Below are positions 1 through 20,300 of a DNA stretch of 64,000 nt, piece by piece. The notes under the pieces were generated by a model, which was not told the origin of the DNA, searched no databases, and saw only the letters and a program-made list of their open reading frames with translations. How positions within the stretch are numbered: the first letter of the stretch is position 1; the number at the start of each line of letters is the position of its first letter. A program made the translations under genes and the position numbers. This stretch comes from Nannobrachium achirus (Eukaryota; Chordata; Actinopteri; Myctophiformes; Myctophidae): contig OY997651.1 of NCBI GenBank assembly GCA_963921795.1, positions 56,774,012-56,838,011 on the forward strand. Direction: 5' to 3'.

Positions 1-9260
<9,260 letters not shown>

Positions 9261-9532
9261 TTCTACCTCTATGACTTACATGTCTTCACTGCCCTAAATG
9301 TAGACAACACTGTTACATTTACTTCACTTCTCATACTCCCCCCCCCCTCTCTATCTCTCTCGCTCGCTCCCTCGCTCGCTCGCTCGCACACGCTCGCAAC
9401 CACAATAACATCATTTCTCCCCTGCTAGGCGTGTCACATAGCATCTTTTATTATAATGAGGAAGTTAGTTTAATTTATTGTACAGTACGTATATATCAAC
9501 CAAAATGCGTAGGCTGTACTAACAGCAGCTAG

Positions 9533-9936
9533 CAGGGGCGTCACAGAGGGGGGGAGTGGGGAGTTACTAGGGCCTAAGGTGGAGGGGCCTTCATTATTTT
9601 ATACTTTAGCTATTGAAAAATAGCAGGTATACAAGCTCACAGCGTGTGTGCTAATCTTTGAATATATGTATTTTTTAAGCGAACATTTGTAACTCAAATT
9701 TTGCTTCTGGGGGTCCCTGAAACTAAATATTTTGAGATGGGGTTCCGTGGCCAAATACATATCATTTTAGGGGTCCTTCACATGAAAAAGTTTGAGCACC
9801 ACTGACATAGAAACAGACTTTTTCACAGATTTTCAAAAAATAGCAGATCTATATCTGCTATTTTTAAATAGTTAAAGCACAACATAATGCAGTGAATCCT
9901 CGTACCCAGGGCCCAGAATTTGGTGCGACACCCCTG
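9533..9936. mobile_element. hAT-type element, two-palindrome family, copy a
   Basis: Ends CAGGGGCGTCAC and GTGCGACACCCCTG with a perfect 8-bp duplication GCAGCTAG (9525-9532, 9937-9944). Units 2 and 3 have the uninterrupted site (CAGCAGTTAGAAG at 25085 and CAGCAGCTAGAAG at 37490). It contains a half palindrome (9614-9650) and a collapsed one (9832-9868). Confidence 0.88.
9832..9868. repeat. Collapsed palindrome (inner hairpin lost)
   Basis: Reads AAATAGCAGATCTATATCTG then CTATTTTT: the outer arms remain, but the inner 40-50 bp are missing at the symmetry axis. Confidence 0.7.
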
Positions 9937-9959
9937 GCAGCTAGAACTGACCAGCTTCA

Positions 9960-10038
<79 letters not shown>
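9960..10038. repeat. (CA)n microsatellite
   Basis: About 78 bp of CA in the spacer 5' of gene 1; equivalent tracts occur at 25135 and 37536. Confidence 0.96.
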
Positions 10039-10039
<1 letters not shown>

Positions 10040-10335
10040 TAGGGAACTCGCCCTTAAAAGTCTGCACACAGCCTGTGTGGAACAACATCCTTCTCTTTTT
10101 AAAGTAGCCATATTTCTTACACCATCTGTACACAGCAGTGCAACACACCTTGCACAGGGTGCCATGTCATGTCCTACACAGAGCATGGTTGTGTCCAACA
10201 ACAGAATAGTTCATAGTTTATTGCGACCGAAGGTCGCATATACTCTGAAGAACCGTGACGCTTGAGTGACCTTCCTTCCGTAACCTCTGTGATGTCAGTG
10301 TGATGTCAGCGAGTTGTGACATCACTTCCTGTACA

Positions 10336-10703
10336 GATTCGCTCCATTTCTCCATGTATAGGTCCAAATGCCCAACGTTGAGCTTGACTCAGTCCATTGA
10401 GTTGGCCTAACAATGGCTACTGTCTATGACGGTAGTCCCATATGACATGATGGAATGGACTTTCTCCATATATAGTGTTCTCCACATCTCCATGTTTAGG
10501 CCAAACAAGATTCGCTCCATTTCTCCATGTATAGGTCCAAATGCCCAACGTTGAGCTTGACAACGAAACGTTCTTAACACAGACGCCCCCATATTTACAT
10601 ATATATATAAAAAGTATGTCATGTGACATCACTTGGATAACACTATATATGGAGATAGTCCAGTCCATCATGTCATATGGGACTACCGTCATAGACAGTA
10701 GCC
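10336..10703. mobile_element. Inverted-repeat element with internal direct repeat
   Basis: Arms of about 65 bp, 10415-10480 and 10638-10703, are near-perfect reverse complements (CTACTGTCTATGACGGTAGT / ACTACCGTCATAGACAGTAG). In addition a 53-bp segment starting GATTCGCTCCATTTCTCCAT is present at 10336 and again at 10508. Confidence 0.75.
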
Positions 10704-10811
10704 AAAAGAGAAGGATACACAAGACTAAGAAAGACAAAAACAGGAGGAGGAGGATAAAGATACTTTTTATGCCCATATATGAGTCCTTCTGTACCACATC
10801 TCCATGTTTAG

Positions 10812-10889
10812 GCAAACTCCACACAGAAAGGCCCTATCGCCAACCCAACCTAGGGTGTGAGCGATAGGGCCTTTCTGTGTGGAGTTTGC
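10812..10889. repeat. 29-bp perfect hairpin
   Basis: GCAAACTCCACACAGAAAGG... (10812-10840) and its exact reverse complement (10861-10889) with a 20-bp loop. The GTTTGCATGTTCTCCCCGTG that follows is a common motif of fish repeats. Confidence 0.8.
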
Positions 10890-11333
10890 ATGTTCTCCCC
10901 GTGTCTCCTAGGGTTGATACCCTCACAAAAACATGAACAAACTCCCCCCAGAATGACAACAACTAGAATCGTCAGAGAAACGCTGTGGTTGGCCAGATGG
11001 TCAAGAATTGGCGCGATGTCACCCTGAGGTCGCATTCCACCCTCAGGTGTCTTACTAGTTAACATACTCATCATTCACAAACCTTAAATTACTAGATTAG
11101 GCCTACTGAGGCATCGCTCTGGATTAAGAGTAGGCCTATCTGCCAAAATTATCTGCATAAATTGTAATCAGGCTAAACAAGAGATTTGAGACTAGTTTAG
11201 AGGTATTGTTTTGTTGTTTTTTTCTTTTAGGTGACTATGGCTTCTTCAAGTGGCATTGAAGCTTCAAAAATCTGATAGACCTGTTTTGTTTAATGACATT
11301 AGATATACTGTGTGATGTTTGGTCACAATCTGG

Positions 11334-11392
11334 CAAATAGCAGATCTACAAGCTCACAACGCTTCACATCGCAACACGTTGTGAGTTTGATG
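11334..11392. repeat. Palindrome module, truncated copy
   Basis: AATAGCAGATCTACAAGCTC begins a normal left arm; the right arm stops at GTTGTGAGTTTGATG. The copy at 28434-28497 is truncated at the same point, so both derive from one damaged element. Confidence 0.75.
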
Positions 11393-11449
11393 CTAACACT
11401 TTCATACTTTTACTAAAGTAAAATTGTAATTCCGGACTTTTACTTGTAA

Positions 11450-12300
11450 GGGTGCCCTCACACCAAAATACCTATGAGAGTGGAATCCGCGTTCCGCCAA
11501 TGCATTTCAATGATAAGGGAGCGTTTTTTGCAGAAATCCTCTGCTGGCATGAAACCGCTTCACTCTCATTGAAATGCATTGGCGGAACGCAGATTCCACT
11601 CTCATAGGTACTTCGGTCCCATCCTCTTTTACAGTACACTTTAAGACATAATAAGACATAATAAGACAGAATAAAGCCATAATAAGAAATAATGTGTTGG
11701 TAATTAGAGCTAATATATTTTATTAGACAGAAACAAAGACAGAATAGTAGAAAGAGCGAATACATTCTCTGGCACCGTCACCTGCCGCGGAACTGCAGCG
11801 GCAGACACTGCCGCACGACCGCTAGTTCGACCAGCAGTCGCACTGCATCGCCGGCGATAGGACCAGCAGTGGTGGCTGCCGCGGCAGTTACCAGCGATGC
11901 CGGTGCCAGATAATGTATTCGCTTTCTGCTATTCTGTCTCAGCCACCACCGCACGGACGGGCAGTTTACCGCTACGGGACCTGCCGGTCCGTGGGGCGGC
12001 CGCCGGTCCTACTGGCGGGACTGCTGGTCCTATCGCCGGCGATGCAGTGCGACTGCTGGTCGAACTAGCGGTCGTTCGGCAGTGTCTGCCGCTGCAGTTC
12101 CGCGGCAGGTGACGGTGCCAGAGAATGTATTCGCTCTTTCTACTATTCTGTCTTTGTTTCTGTCTAATAAAATATATTAGCTCTAATTACCAACACATTA
12201 TTTCTTATTATGGCTTTATTCTGTCTTATTCTGTCTTTTTATGTCTTAAAGTGTACTGTAAAAGAGGATGGGACCGGTACTTCATGGTGTGAGGGCATCC
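11450..12300. mobile_element. Foldback element, 851 bp, TAA target duplication
   Basis: Ends GGTGCCCTCACACCA and TGGTGTGAGGGCATCC; TAA directly flanks both sides (11447-11449, 12301-12303). It splits an older CAGTGGTGG-type hAT element whose two halves rejoin as CTTGTAACAGAG. Inside are a hairpin 11471-11608 (arms of about 43 bp) and a large inverted repeat (11609-11870 against 12020-12281, 262 bp each, near identical) around a 149-bp centre. A 3-bp TWA-type duplication is typical of PIF/Harbinger; no transposase is present. Confidence 0.82.
11609..12281. repeat. 262-bp inverted repeat inside the foldback element
   Basis: Left arm 11609-11870 and right arm 12020-12281 match almost base for base, including AT-rich (TTAGCTCTAATTACC) and GC-rich (CCGGCGATAGGACC) parts. 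The central 149 bp contains a diverged further copy of TAATGTATTCGCTTTCTGCT, so the structure is nested. Confidence 0.85.
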
Positions 12301-12634
12301 TAACAGAGTATTTCTATATTGCAGTAATTGATAGTTTAACTTAAGTAAAATATGTGAGTACTTTTTCCACCACTGCTATCCATCCATCCAGTATACAGAT
12401 GTTTCAAGACAATAGATTTCCAGTGGATTGGCAGAACATTGAGCTTGTAGATCAGCTATTATTGCTATTTTTATGACCTTCTCTGACTTAAATCTACCTA
12501 TGAAGGTGGATTCTGCTTTTCAAAGGGATTGGAGTGGTTTCTTGACATTTGCGGGTTTCTGCAAAAAATACGCTCCATTCTCCATGAAAATTAGAAAGGC
12601 AAAACAGGGAAAGAAACCTGCAAAAAAAAAAAAG

Positions 12635-12684
12635 CATGTGTGTGTGTGTCCTGCAAAAGCATTTGCAGGACACACACACATGTG
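12635..12684. repeat. Short TG-rich hairpin
   Basis: TGTGTGTCCTGCAAA and TTTGCAGGACACACA form a stem of about 20 bp with a loop of about 5 nt. It is not part of the palindrome family. Confidence 0.55.
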
Positions 12685-13027
12685 ATTGAAGCATCAGATG
12701 GATGACAGAATAGACACATGCAATCTAATACCGTTTAATAATGTTTATTTTATTATCGGCTTTACAGTATGTGGGAGAGTGAAAAGACAGACTATGGCCC
12801 CCATCTTACCCACACAACAATCTCATTGCAAGCTTTATAGATCTGCTATTTTCAAAATAATTTTATATATTTTATACATACAGGTCATACAGGTCCATTT
12901 GGTTTCATTTTTACGCTCTCAAGAGTTAAAGTAGAACATTCGCATTACTTAATTTACAAGAAGTCTAAATTGTTATTTTGATTGGCCTGTTATTTCTTCT
13001 ATTGGTAAGGAGGCGTACTGTATATCA

Positions 13028-13860
13028 GTGGTTCTCAACCTGTGGGTCGGGGCCCCCAGGGGGTCCCCAAATTCTTTTTGGGCGGTCCCCAGATGAATAA
13101 CTTAATGTGCAACGTTGTTTTTGACTCAACAGTAAAAAAAGAAAAAGAAAAAAAGAAAGAAAAAAACAGCATAACGTTTAAGATTATAGAGGGTATCTAT
13201 ATGTTACAGTACGTTTGGGTAACTCAGTACGTTCATTGTAAGAGCGCTTGTTTTGTCGTTCACCACACACCAATCACCACCAGATGGCGACGACAGCCAT
13301 TCACTAGTGAAGGCGCTGACGTCACTCGTTTGCGACTCTCTTTCTTTATTTACTAGCCTAGCTCGGCAGTGTTTAGCCATTAGCTTACTATGAGCTAGGG
13401 AGCGCTCCATTGTAGTCACTTGGACAGGGCGTTTATCGTGGGCTTGCCCAGGCCTTACGGCCTGGGCATAAATATAACGATTGCATTCACCACGGCTTCG
13501 TAACTCGCGCGGCCGGCCCGCTCTTCGCGGCCACTCCGCTGGCCTTCGCGCCGCTTGCAATGTCGTGGACAATCGAGCGGCTCCGCCTGGAGGACGTTGT
13601 TGTGGCGACCGCTTGTTCCGCCCTGTGCCGCACGACGAGTGCTCCGTTTCTCGACCGTACTGTTTCTCTATCAAACCGTGACATATACATTTCTAAAGTG
13701 ACAATTTAAGGACTTACTACCTCTAAAATGACAAATTAAACATGGGCCAAATTGTGAAATATCAGAGGCAGAAATTGTGAAAATAGACAATCTACATGCT
13801 CACAACGCCTCGCGTTGCGAGGCGTTGTGAGCATGTAGATCTGCTATTTTCACAATAGAA
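13028..13860. mobile_element. GGTTCTCAACC hAT-type element, right end missing, with an insertion
   Basis: Left end CAGTGGTTCTCAACC at 13028. Body shared with 28575-28915 (ACTTAATGTGCAACG, GACAAATTAAACAT). A GC-rich insertion (about 13206-13678) separates TATCTATATGT from ATTTCTAAAGTG. The element stops after its palindrome. Confidence 0.65.
13774..13856. repeat. Palindrome module, CATGCT variant, near perfect
   Basis: Flanks ATTGTGAAAATAG and CTATTTTCACAAT are exact complements; the inner arms (TCTACATGCTCACAACGCCT with CGC) mirror each other around GTT. The only arm mismatch is at GACAATC versus GATCTGC. Confidence 0.88.
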
Positions 13861-14095
13861 CCGTGCAGATGGATGGACACACTCACGTCACAAACACACA
13901 GACAGATGGACAGGGTGCAAACTGCAAAGTCTCATGCCTGGCCGAGACAATTATGCCGAAAATTACATTACATTGGGAGAATCTGATGAGAAATAGATGT
14001 TTAATATCTTGCATTATTTTAAGAATAAAACACTTCATTACATAAATGGATTAATGTTGTTCACATTCTACAGTCTACCCTTTAACTAAATAATG

Positions 14096-14475
14096 ATAAT
14101 ATGAGTATACATTGTAAAGTAATTGAATAGAATTGCAAGGCAGACAAACAAAGCAAACACACAAACTACCACCATGCAAACACAGCCATCATGTAGCTGT
14201 AGCAACACACCAGCTAATACAGCTTATACATTGTGAACATGATGGTTTCAGCACAGAACTTTCAAAAAATCTTCCTCCTTGGATAATCATAATATCTGAT
14301 CATCATGTTTCATAATATGAATATGCATTGTAAAGTAATTGAATAGAATTGCAAGGCAGACAAACCAAAGCAAACACACAAACTACCACATGTAAATACA
14401 GCCATCACTTCACGTAGCTGTACCAACACACCAGCTAACTGATACATGGTGAACATGATGGTTTCAGCACAGAAC
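14096..14475. repeat. Tandem duplication of the gene 2 3' end
   Basis: About 140-190 bp downstream of the gene 2 stop are present twice, at about 14096-14262 and 14310-14475, sharing TGTAAAGTAATTGAATAGAA and GAACATGATGGTTTCAGCAC. The proximal copy includes the real stop codon; the distal copy ends in a truncated GCACAGAACTTTC. Gene 3 has a single copy. Confidence 0.75.
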
Positions 14476-14632
14476 TCTTTCACAGATCCAGTAGTTGATA
14501 CTGGTAGAACATGGTCCATCGTTCCATCCTCTGGCAGGGAAGCCAGGTTGAGACCCATCATAATACTCAACACAGTCTGCTTCTTCATTAGTGGTGGGCT
14601 CTTTGTTATCAGGGGCACCAGGCATCCAGTAC
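14464..14632 (-). CDS. Gene 2 exon 6, C-terminal lectin domain and stop
   Basis: Begins after acceptor TTCTCCAG and ends with TGA at 14466-14464. It encodes YWMPGAPDNKEPTTNEEADC, then a GWNDGPC segment and the end CERVLC. Cysteines at EADC, NDGPC and WIC match the conserved lectin-fold pattern. EPT stands where mannose-type lectins have EPN; WND is kept. Confidence 0.85.
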
Positions 14633-15806
14633 CTGGAGAAGTAGGAACATTTAGTTAATTACAATACCTTTACAGGGATGGGTTTTCACTCATGGTGTCA
14701 GTACTATGTAATAGACAGGATTATAGATAGATATAGAACTTCACCATGGGTACTCTGTCATACACACACCAAGATTGAAGTTGATCGGTAGGGATGGGAC
14801 GATAATCTATATTATCGTTTATCGTGATAAATTACACTCACAATTATCGCATTGTGGAGATTTAATTTATCGTGATATCGTCCTCCGTCATGCACTGGGA
14901 TCAATTCACCTTTTATTTGCCGAGCTGCATATCCGGTATGCTTAAACCCTCTATAATTGGTAAAAGGTAATAATATAATAATAAAATAAATAATATACAT
15001 AGTCGATAAAGTCTTTTTTTCACTCTCTATCAAATATCTTTGACAAAAAATAGCCGATCTACAAGCTCAAAACGTGTCGCAACGCGACACGTTGTGAGCT
15101 TGTAGATAGGCTATTTTTTTGCAAATGTTCCGCCCCAGGATAATGGATTAAAGAAATCGTGATTTATTTTGTCACAATAATCGTGATATGACATTTTCAT
15201 ATCGTCCGATCCATATTGATTAGCCTTATTCACGGCCCGCCCACCTACTTCCGTTTCTCAGTTTTCCCCGGGTGCTGACTTCAATTCGAAGGGGAAACTA
15301 TACTGGACTTAAAGCCAACAAATCATTATTTCTAACAGTAAAGTAAATTATAGTGCTTTGTGCCGTTTAGTATCTTGTGTTCTTGATCATGCTAGCCGTA
15401 TTTTATACTTTACTATTCGGAAATTGCATTAAATTTGCGATTTCTGTGCCAACTCCATAGGCTATGGTAGGATTTACCCCTTCAAAATGTGACTTCAGCA
15501 CCCGTGGGATGCTTTGTGGGCGGGCCGTGAATTGGGCTAATTGGTCACATTTCTCGAGATAGTGGAGATACTTAAATGACACACAGATCATAAAGGTAAA
15601 ATGGAGATCTTACGTTGGTGTGGTCAGTGGTGTGCCATCCACCCACTGGAATGATCCTTCTCTCTCTGTGTCGGTCAAACCCAGCCACACCCTCTTGTTG
15701 AAGCTGACAACAAAGTCCTGGACAAAAAAAAAAAACTTCTGGTTACCTACTGATGTACAAAGTGTACAAAATATTTAAGAGGAATAGGTTATCCAACACA
15801 AAACAT

Positions 15807-15902
<96 letters not shown>

Positions 15903-17266
15903 TTATACCTGTTTTCTTTGTCTCTTTATGACAATCAGGTGTGATTGTCTGTCGTTACACCACTGCCTGCTCTCCTCCCAGGTCTTCCTCCCAGTAGAGA
16001 TGTAATAACAACCTCTGTCAAATTTCTGCCATCCAGGTGATTCTAACAACAAAACAATGAAGACAGCCACTGAAATGAATGACAAATGATGACCAACATG
16101 ATAAAACAATGAATAAAAACTGTAATGTTTCACTGACCACAGAGCATGCTCTTCATGTCATCTCTCTCCAGGGTCAGGTGGTTGTTTCTGTCCAGTAATT
16201 GGTCTCGTTCTTTGGTCAGGTTGTTGTAACTGATCTCTAGTTGTTCTTTCTCCACCTTATAGGACTGATCTGTATGGAATAAGGATGCAGAGATTAATCG
16301 ATATGTATCGTAATCGCGATACAAATGTGCGCAATACGAGTGAATCGGTTCAATTCAGTGTGTATCGGTACAATTGGCGGCTGAAATCGTGATGTATAAT
16401 TCGCTGAGTGTCTGGATCGGTAAACTCCACGGCTGTATCGTTTTTTTTTTTCATGTAGTATTTCATTCTATTCTGTGTTTCCGAGGTCTTTCACGCGAGT
16501 CGCAACTCGGACATTCATCTAGAGGCAGGCAGATAGTGCAGCGAAGTAAGTGAATCAACTATACGTGCACACATACGAACTAGCTATGCAACAGCAGCCC
16601 CACGGTTAAAAATGCAAGATTAGTAGTACAGTACTTAGCGTTATAACATCCATGACATGTCCGCTGCGCTGATTGTTGTCACAGAGTAGCAAAGGCTGAG
16701 TGATAATAATCAAGCCGTTTCTCAACGGAATTGATTGAGATCATTTTGTTAAAGAAAAGCTTCTGCGCTATATTAACTGCACACACACAAGAACAATGTT
16801 GCTGGGTGTTGTAGGACTACTGATTGCGTTTAAAACAAACTAAGTGTTTGCAGAAACCGGAAAGTGGAGTAGCCAATCAGAGTGTGTAAATTTCAGGGCC
16901 CTGAGCGCAGATGCTGATTGGCTCTTCCAATTTTTGGTTTCTCGTGACTGGGAGGGTTTACCAAGGCTCCTCAACTTTCAATTGTTTTTAACGAACATTA
17001 GAGAAGGCAGTAGATACAGGTGCAGGTTCCCCTCCCGTTACACACCATAAAAGGCAACCGGAACATCCAATGTGAAGCAAACATCACTGTAGTGCCGTGT
17101 GGCTCATCAAAATGAACAAATCTGCAGCACTTTACAGCTCATTCACATAAACGTGACCTATTGCCTATTGCTCTCATGTACAGTATATAAGCAGAACTAC
17201 CTTATAAAGTCACAGGACAAAATAATAGGCTAATATAGCAAGATGATATTATATACCGGTAAGTGT

Positions 17267-17363
<97 letters not shown>

Positions 17364-20300
17364 CATACTGGACATACTGGAGCACCACTATCCGATATAC
17401 TGTAGATTATGTATGTGTTTGATAACTGAGGGGAAAACTGTCCTTTGGATTAAAATACATATCCACTGTCTATGTATGTAATGGACACTGCATCCAGTCA
17501 GATGTTAGGGCTTTTAGGCCGGCTTCACACTGCCACTGAAATCTAGCCTGAATCAGATCTGAGTCACTTCAAAAGTGGAATCTGATTTTTTTTAAATAGT
17601 CTAAATCCAAACATGTCACATGCAGGTCACATGAAATCCGATTTTGAAAAACCACATCCAGAGGTGGTTTCAAATCCGATCCATATCGGATCTGAGGACA
17701 TCTGACTCAGTCTGAAAGCAGCAACCACATCCACCCCATAGAGTTATATGCAAGTCACATGCAAGTCACATCAAACTGGCCAAGCGTCACTTGCTGCGCG
17801 ACCCGAGCGCGGAGCGCCAACGTCATTACAGAGCGCGACTTGATGGGCAATCCCGTTCATTTCAGTGAACGGATCATTTCGTTCACGTTCACGGTAATGG
17901 TCCGTTCAAAAGATTCGTTCAAATGATTCGTTCATAATGCAATCGTCCCGTGAAAAACACAATCGCGGGAGCGTTTTTATTACGTCGCGAGTACAGCCCG
18001 CCGTCGTGTCCTTTCTGCCGGCTGGGGTTATTAGGGGGAGGGGCGGGGGTGTGAACGACCCATTTCAGGGATTTGAACGAATCGTTCACGAGTCATGCTA
18101 ATGATTTGATTCTTATGAACAAATCACTCATGAACGACACATCACTTGCAATGATTACAGCGCATATTAGGCCTACAGTGCGCTGAGCACATGAGGAAAA
18201 ACAAAAGAGAAGAGAGAAAACACGTGAGCTAAATAGATAAAACCAGAGATAAAAGCGAAACACAAGAGTAAAGAAAATAAGAGGAAAAACAATATTGTAA
18301 CGTGTGTTTGTCTGTTGTCGCTTGTCTGTTATGCCGCATTTCCTGAACATAACATAACGTCATGACGCCGACGTCGTTACCACGGTAACCAAAGCAGATA
18401 TGTAGACGCAGGGCAGCTTTGGGCTGCCGCTGTTAAAATCGGTCAGAACGCACAGATCCGATCTGGTCACTTGCAAATGCAGTGTGAAAAGTCGGGCCAA
18501 AAGATCAGATTTGAGAACCAAATCGGATTTGGGCTGGATTTGACTGCAGTCTTAGTCTATTGTGCAGCGTTCATGAGATCAATCTGATCATAACTGCAAA
18601 AGGGATTAATAACTATTGTGACATTAAGGCCAAACCAAATTGGCATTGGCACCACATCGGCAACTAGTCACAACTCCTTGCATCAAAACAGTTTTACGGC
18701 ATGTGACACCAATGCAACTCCTTGAGATTTGGCCTTTAGAGGTTTGTCTCTGGTCTTCTGCAACATTAAGGCGTGGTAGTTATGAATATAATCAATTCAC
18801 CAACGTGTGGACACTAGCAGCAAGGTGCTATTCTGCTCAAAATGTGTCAATAGTAGAGTCACAACCTGAGGTTCTGTGACCATCCTCTGGCAAGGATGTT
18901 TTGATGATTGATTTGACCTCTATGGACCCTTTATAAAAGATTTAGCCCCCAGGCCTCTCGCCAAAATCCCGGCATTTTTTTCTAGAGGACCAAATTCAAA
19001 ATGGCGCCCGGCAACATCTCTGAAAATGAACGTTTGATTCCAATGACCTAGGATCATGTACTAAGACACTTTTTCATACAAGTCAACCATGATTATTCCA
19101 AATCTGATAACATGTTAATCATAAGACCTTGTTTAACTCATTCGTAGTTTACGGCCGTAGAGCCCGTAGATTTTTCTGTCTATCACTGCCGGCTTCTCCT
19201 ACCTGTTAACGTGGGCGCTCATCCAGTTCCCATTGTGCGTGATCGGATGCTATGCATCGTGTGTTCGCGTATTCCATCAGCTTCTCAAATCCGTATTTTT
19301 TTTTTCAATTGATCAATAAGTTCTCCGTCTGTAAGCCGCGGAGTTCACACAGAAAGCTAACGGGCCAAAATAGACGACGGACCACCCGCTTCCGGTTCAC
19401 AGCCTCAATGTAAAGTGGTCCGCTCAATAATGTGTCCGCGTAGAAACCGATCACGGAGCATTAGTTCCGGCCTATTTTAGTTCCGCTTCGATAAAAAACA
19501 TTTTTTTAATTAAAGCTTATTAAATCTACGGGTTCTACGGGCATGGCAGAGAAGGGGTACAAAGGGGTATTTTTTTTGGCAGAGTTTGAGTTAATTACCA
19601 CAATGCATGTTTATTTAGCATATATTATGCATAATAACAACTCAAAGCAAACATGTGGTCATTTTCTGATCTGTGTTATACCAAGTACTTATTTTTACAA
19701 ATATTATTATTCCTGTACATCTTACCACTTGAAGCAGTAAATATTCCAATAAAGTGATCTTTGTTCATGTAAAAAGCTAGAATGTCCATAGATGTTTGGA
19801 AAACAATGGTAACATATAAAACTTTTCAGTTGATCCCAATGTAATTTGTCCTGTAGAATCAATTTCTAAATGTTTGTATTGTGCATATTTAATGACATAA
19901 TTTGCATATTTCAAGAACATTTCTGTAAATAAGCATAACACATTGTGTATGTACTAGGTAGAACAATATAAGTGGTATTTAGGGCACAACATAATATGTT
20001 GTGCCCTAAATTATAATATTATTATAATTGTTATCAGATATGCACTTAACAGAAGACTTAACAGAAGACCCTGTCCAACGTGAAACCAGGAGGCACAATC
20101 CAGGACACCCATACCAATGTCGTCTGCACCCCAGAGAAAGCGGAGAGCGCTCCAGATACAGCAGCAGTGCACTTTTACATACAAGTCAACCATGAGGATT
20201 CCAAATCTGACACCATTTTAATCATAAGACCTCGTTTTAGCCCTGTAATTCAAGATTAAGAGGCTATATGCCTCAGACCAAGCCTCAGACCAGAGGAGCC

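Noticed and set aside
13204-13674. 156-residue minus-strand frame
   Set aside because: It spans a GC-rich insertion in a hAT element and runs into the element; composition is arginine-rich noise.
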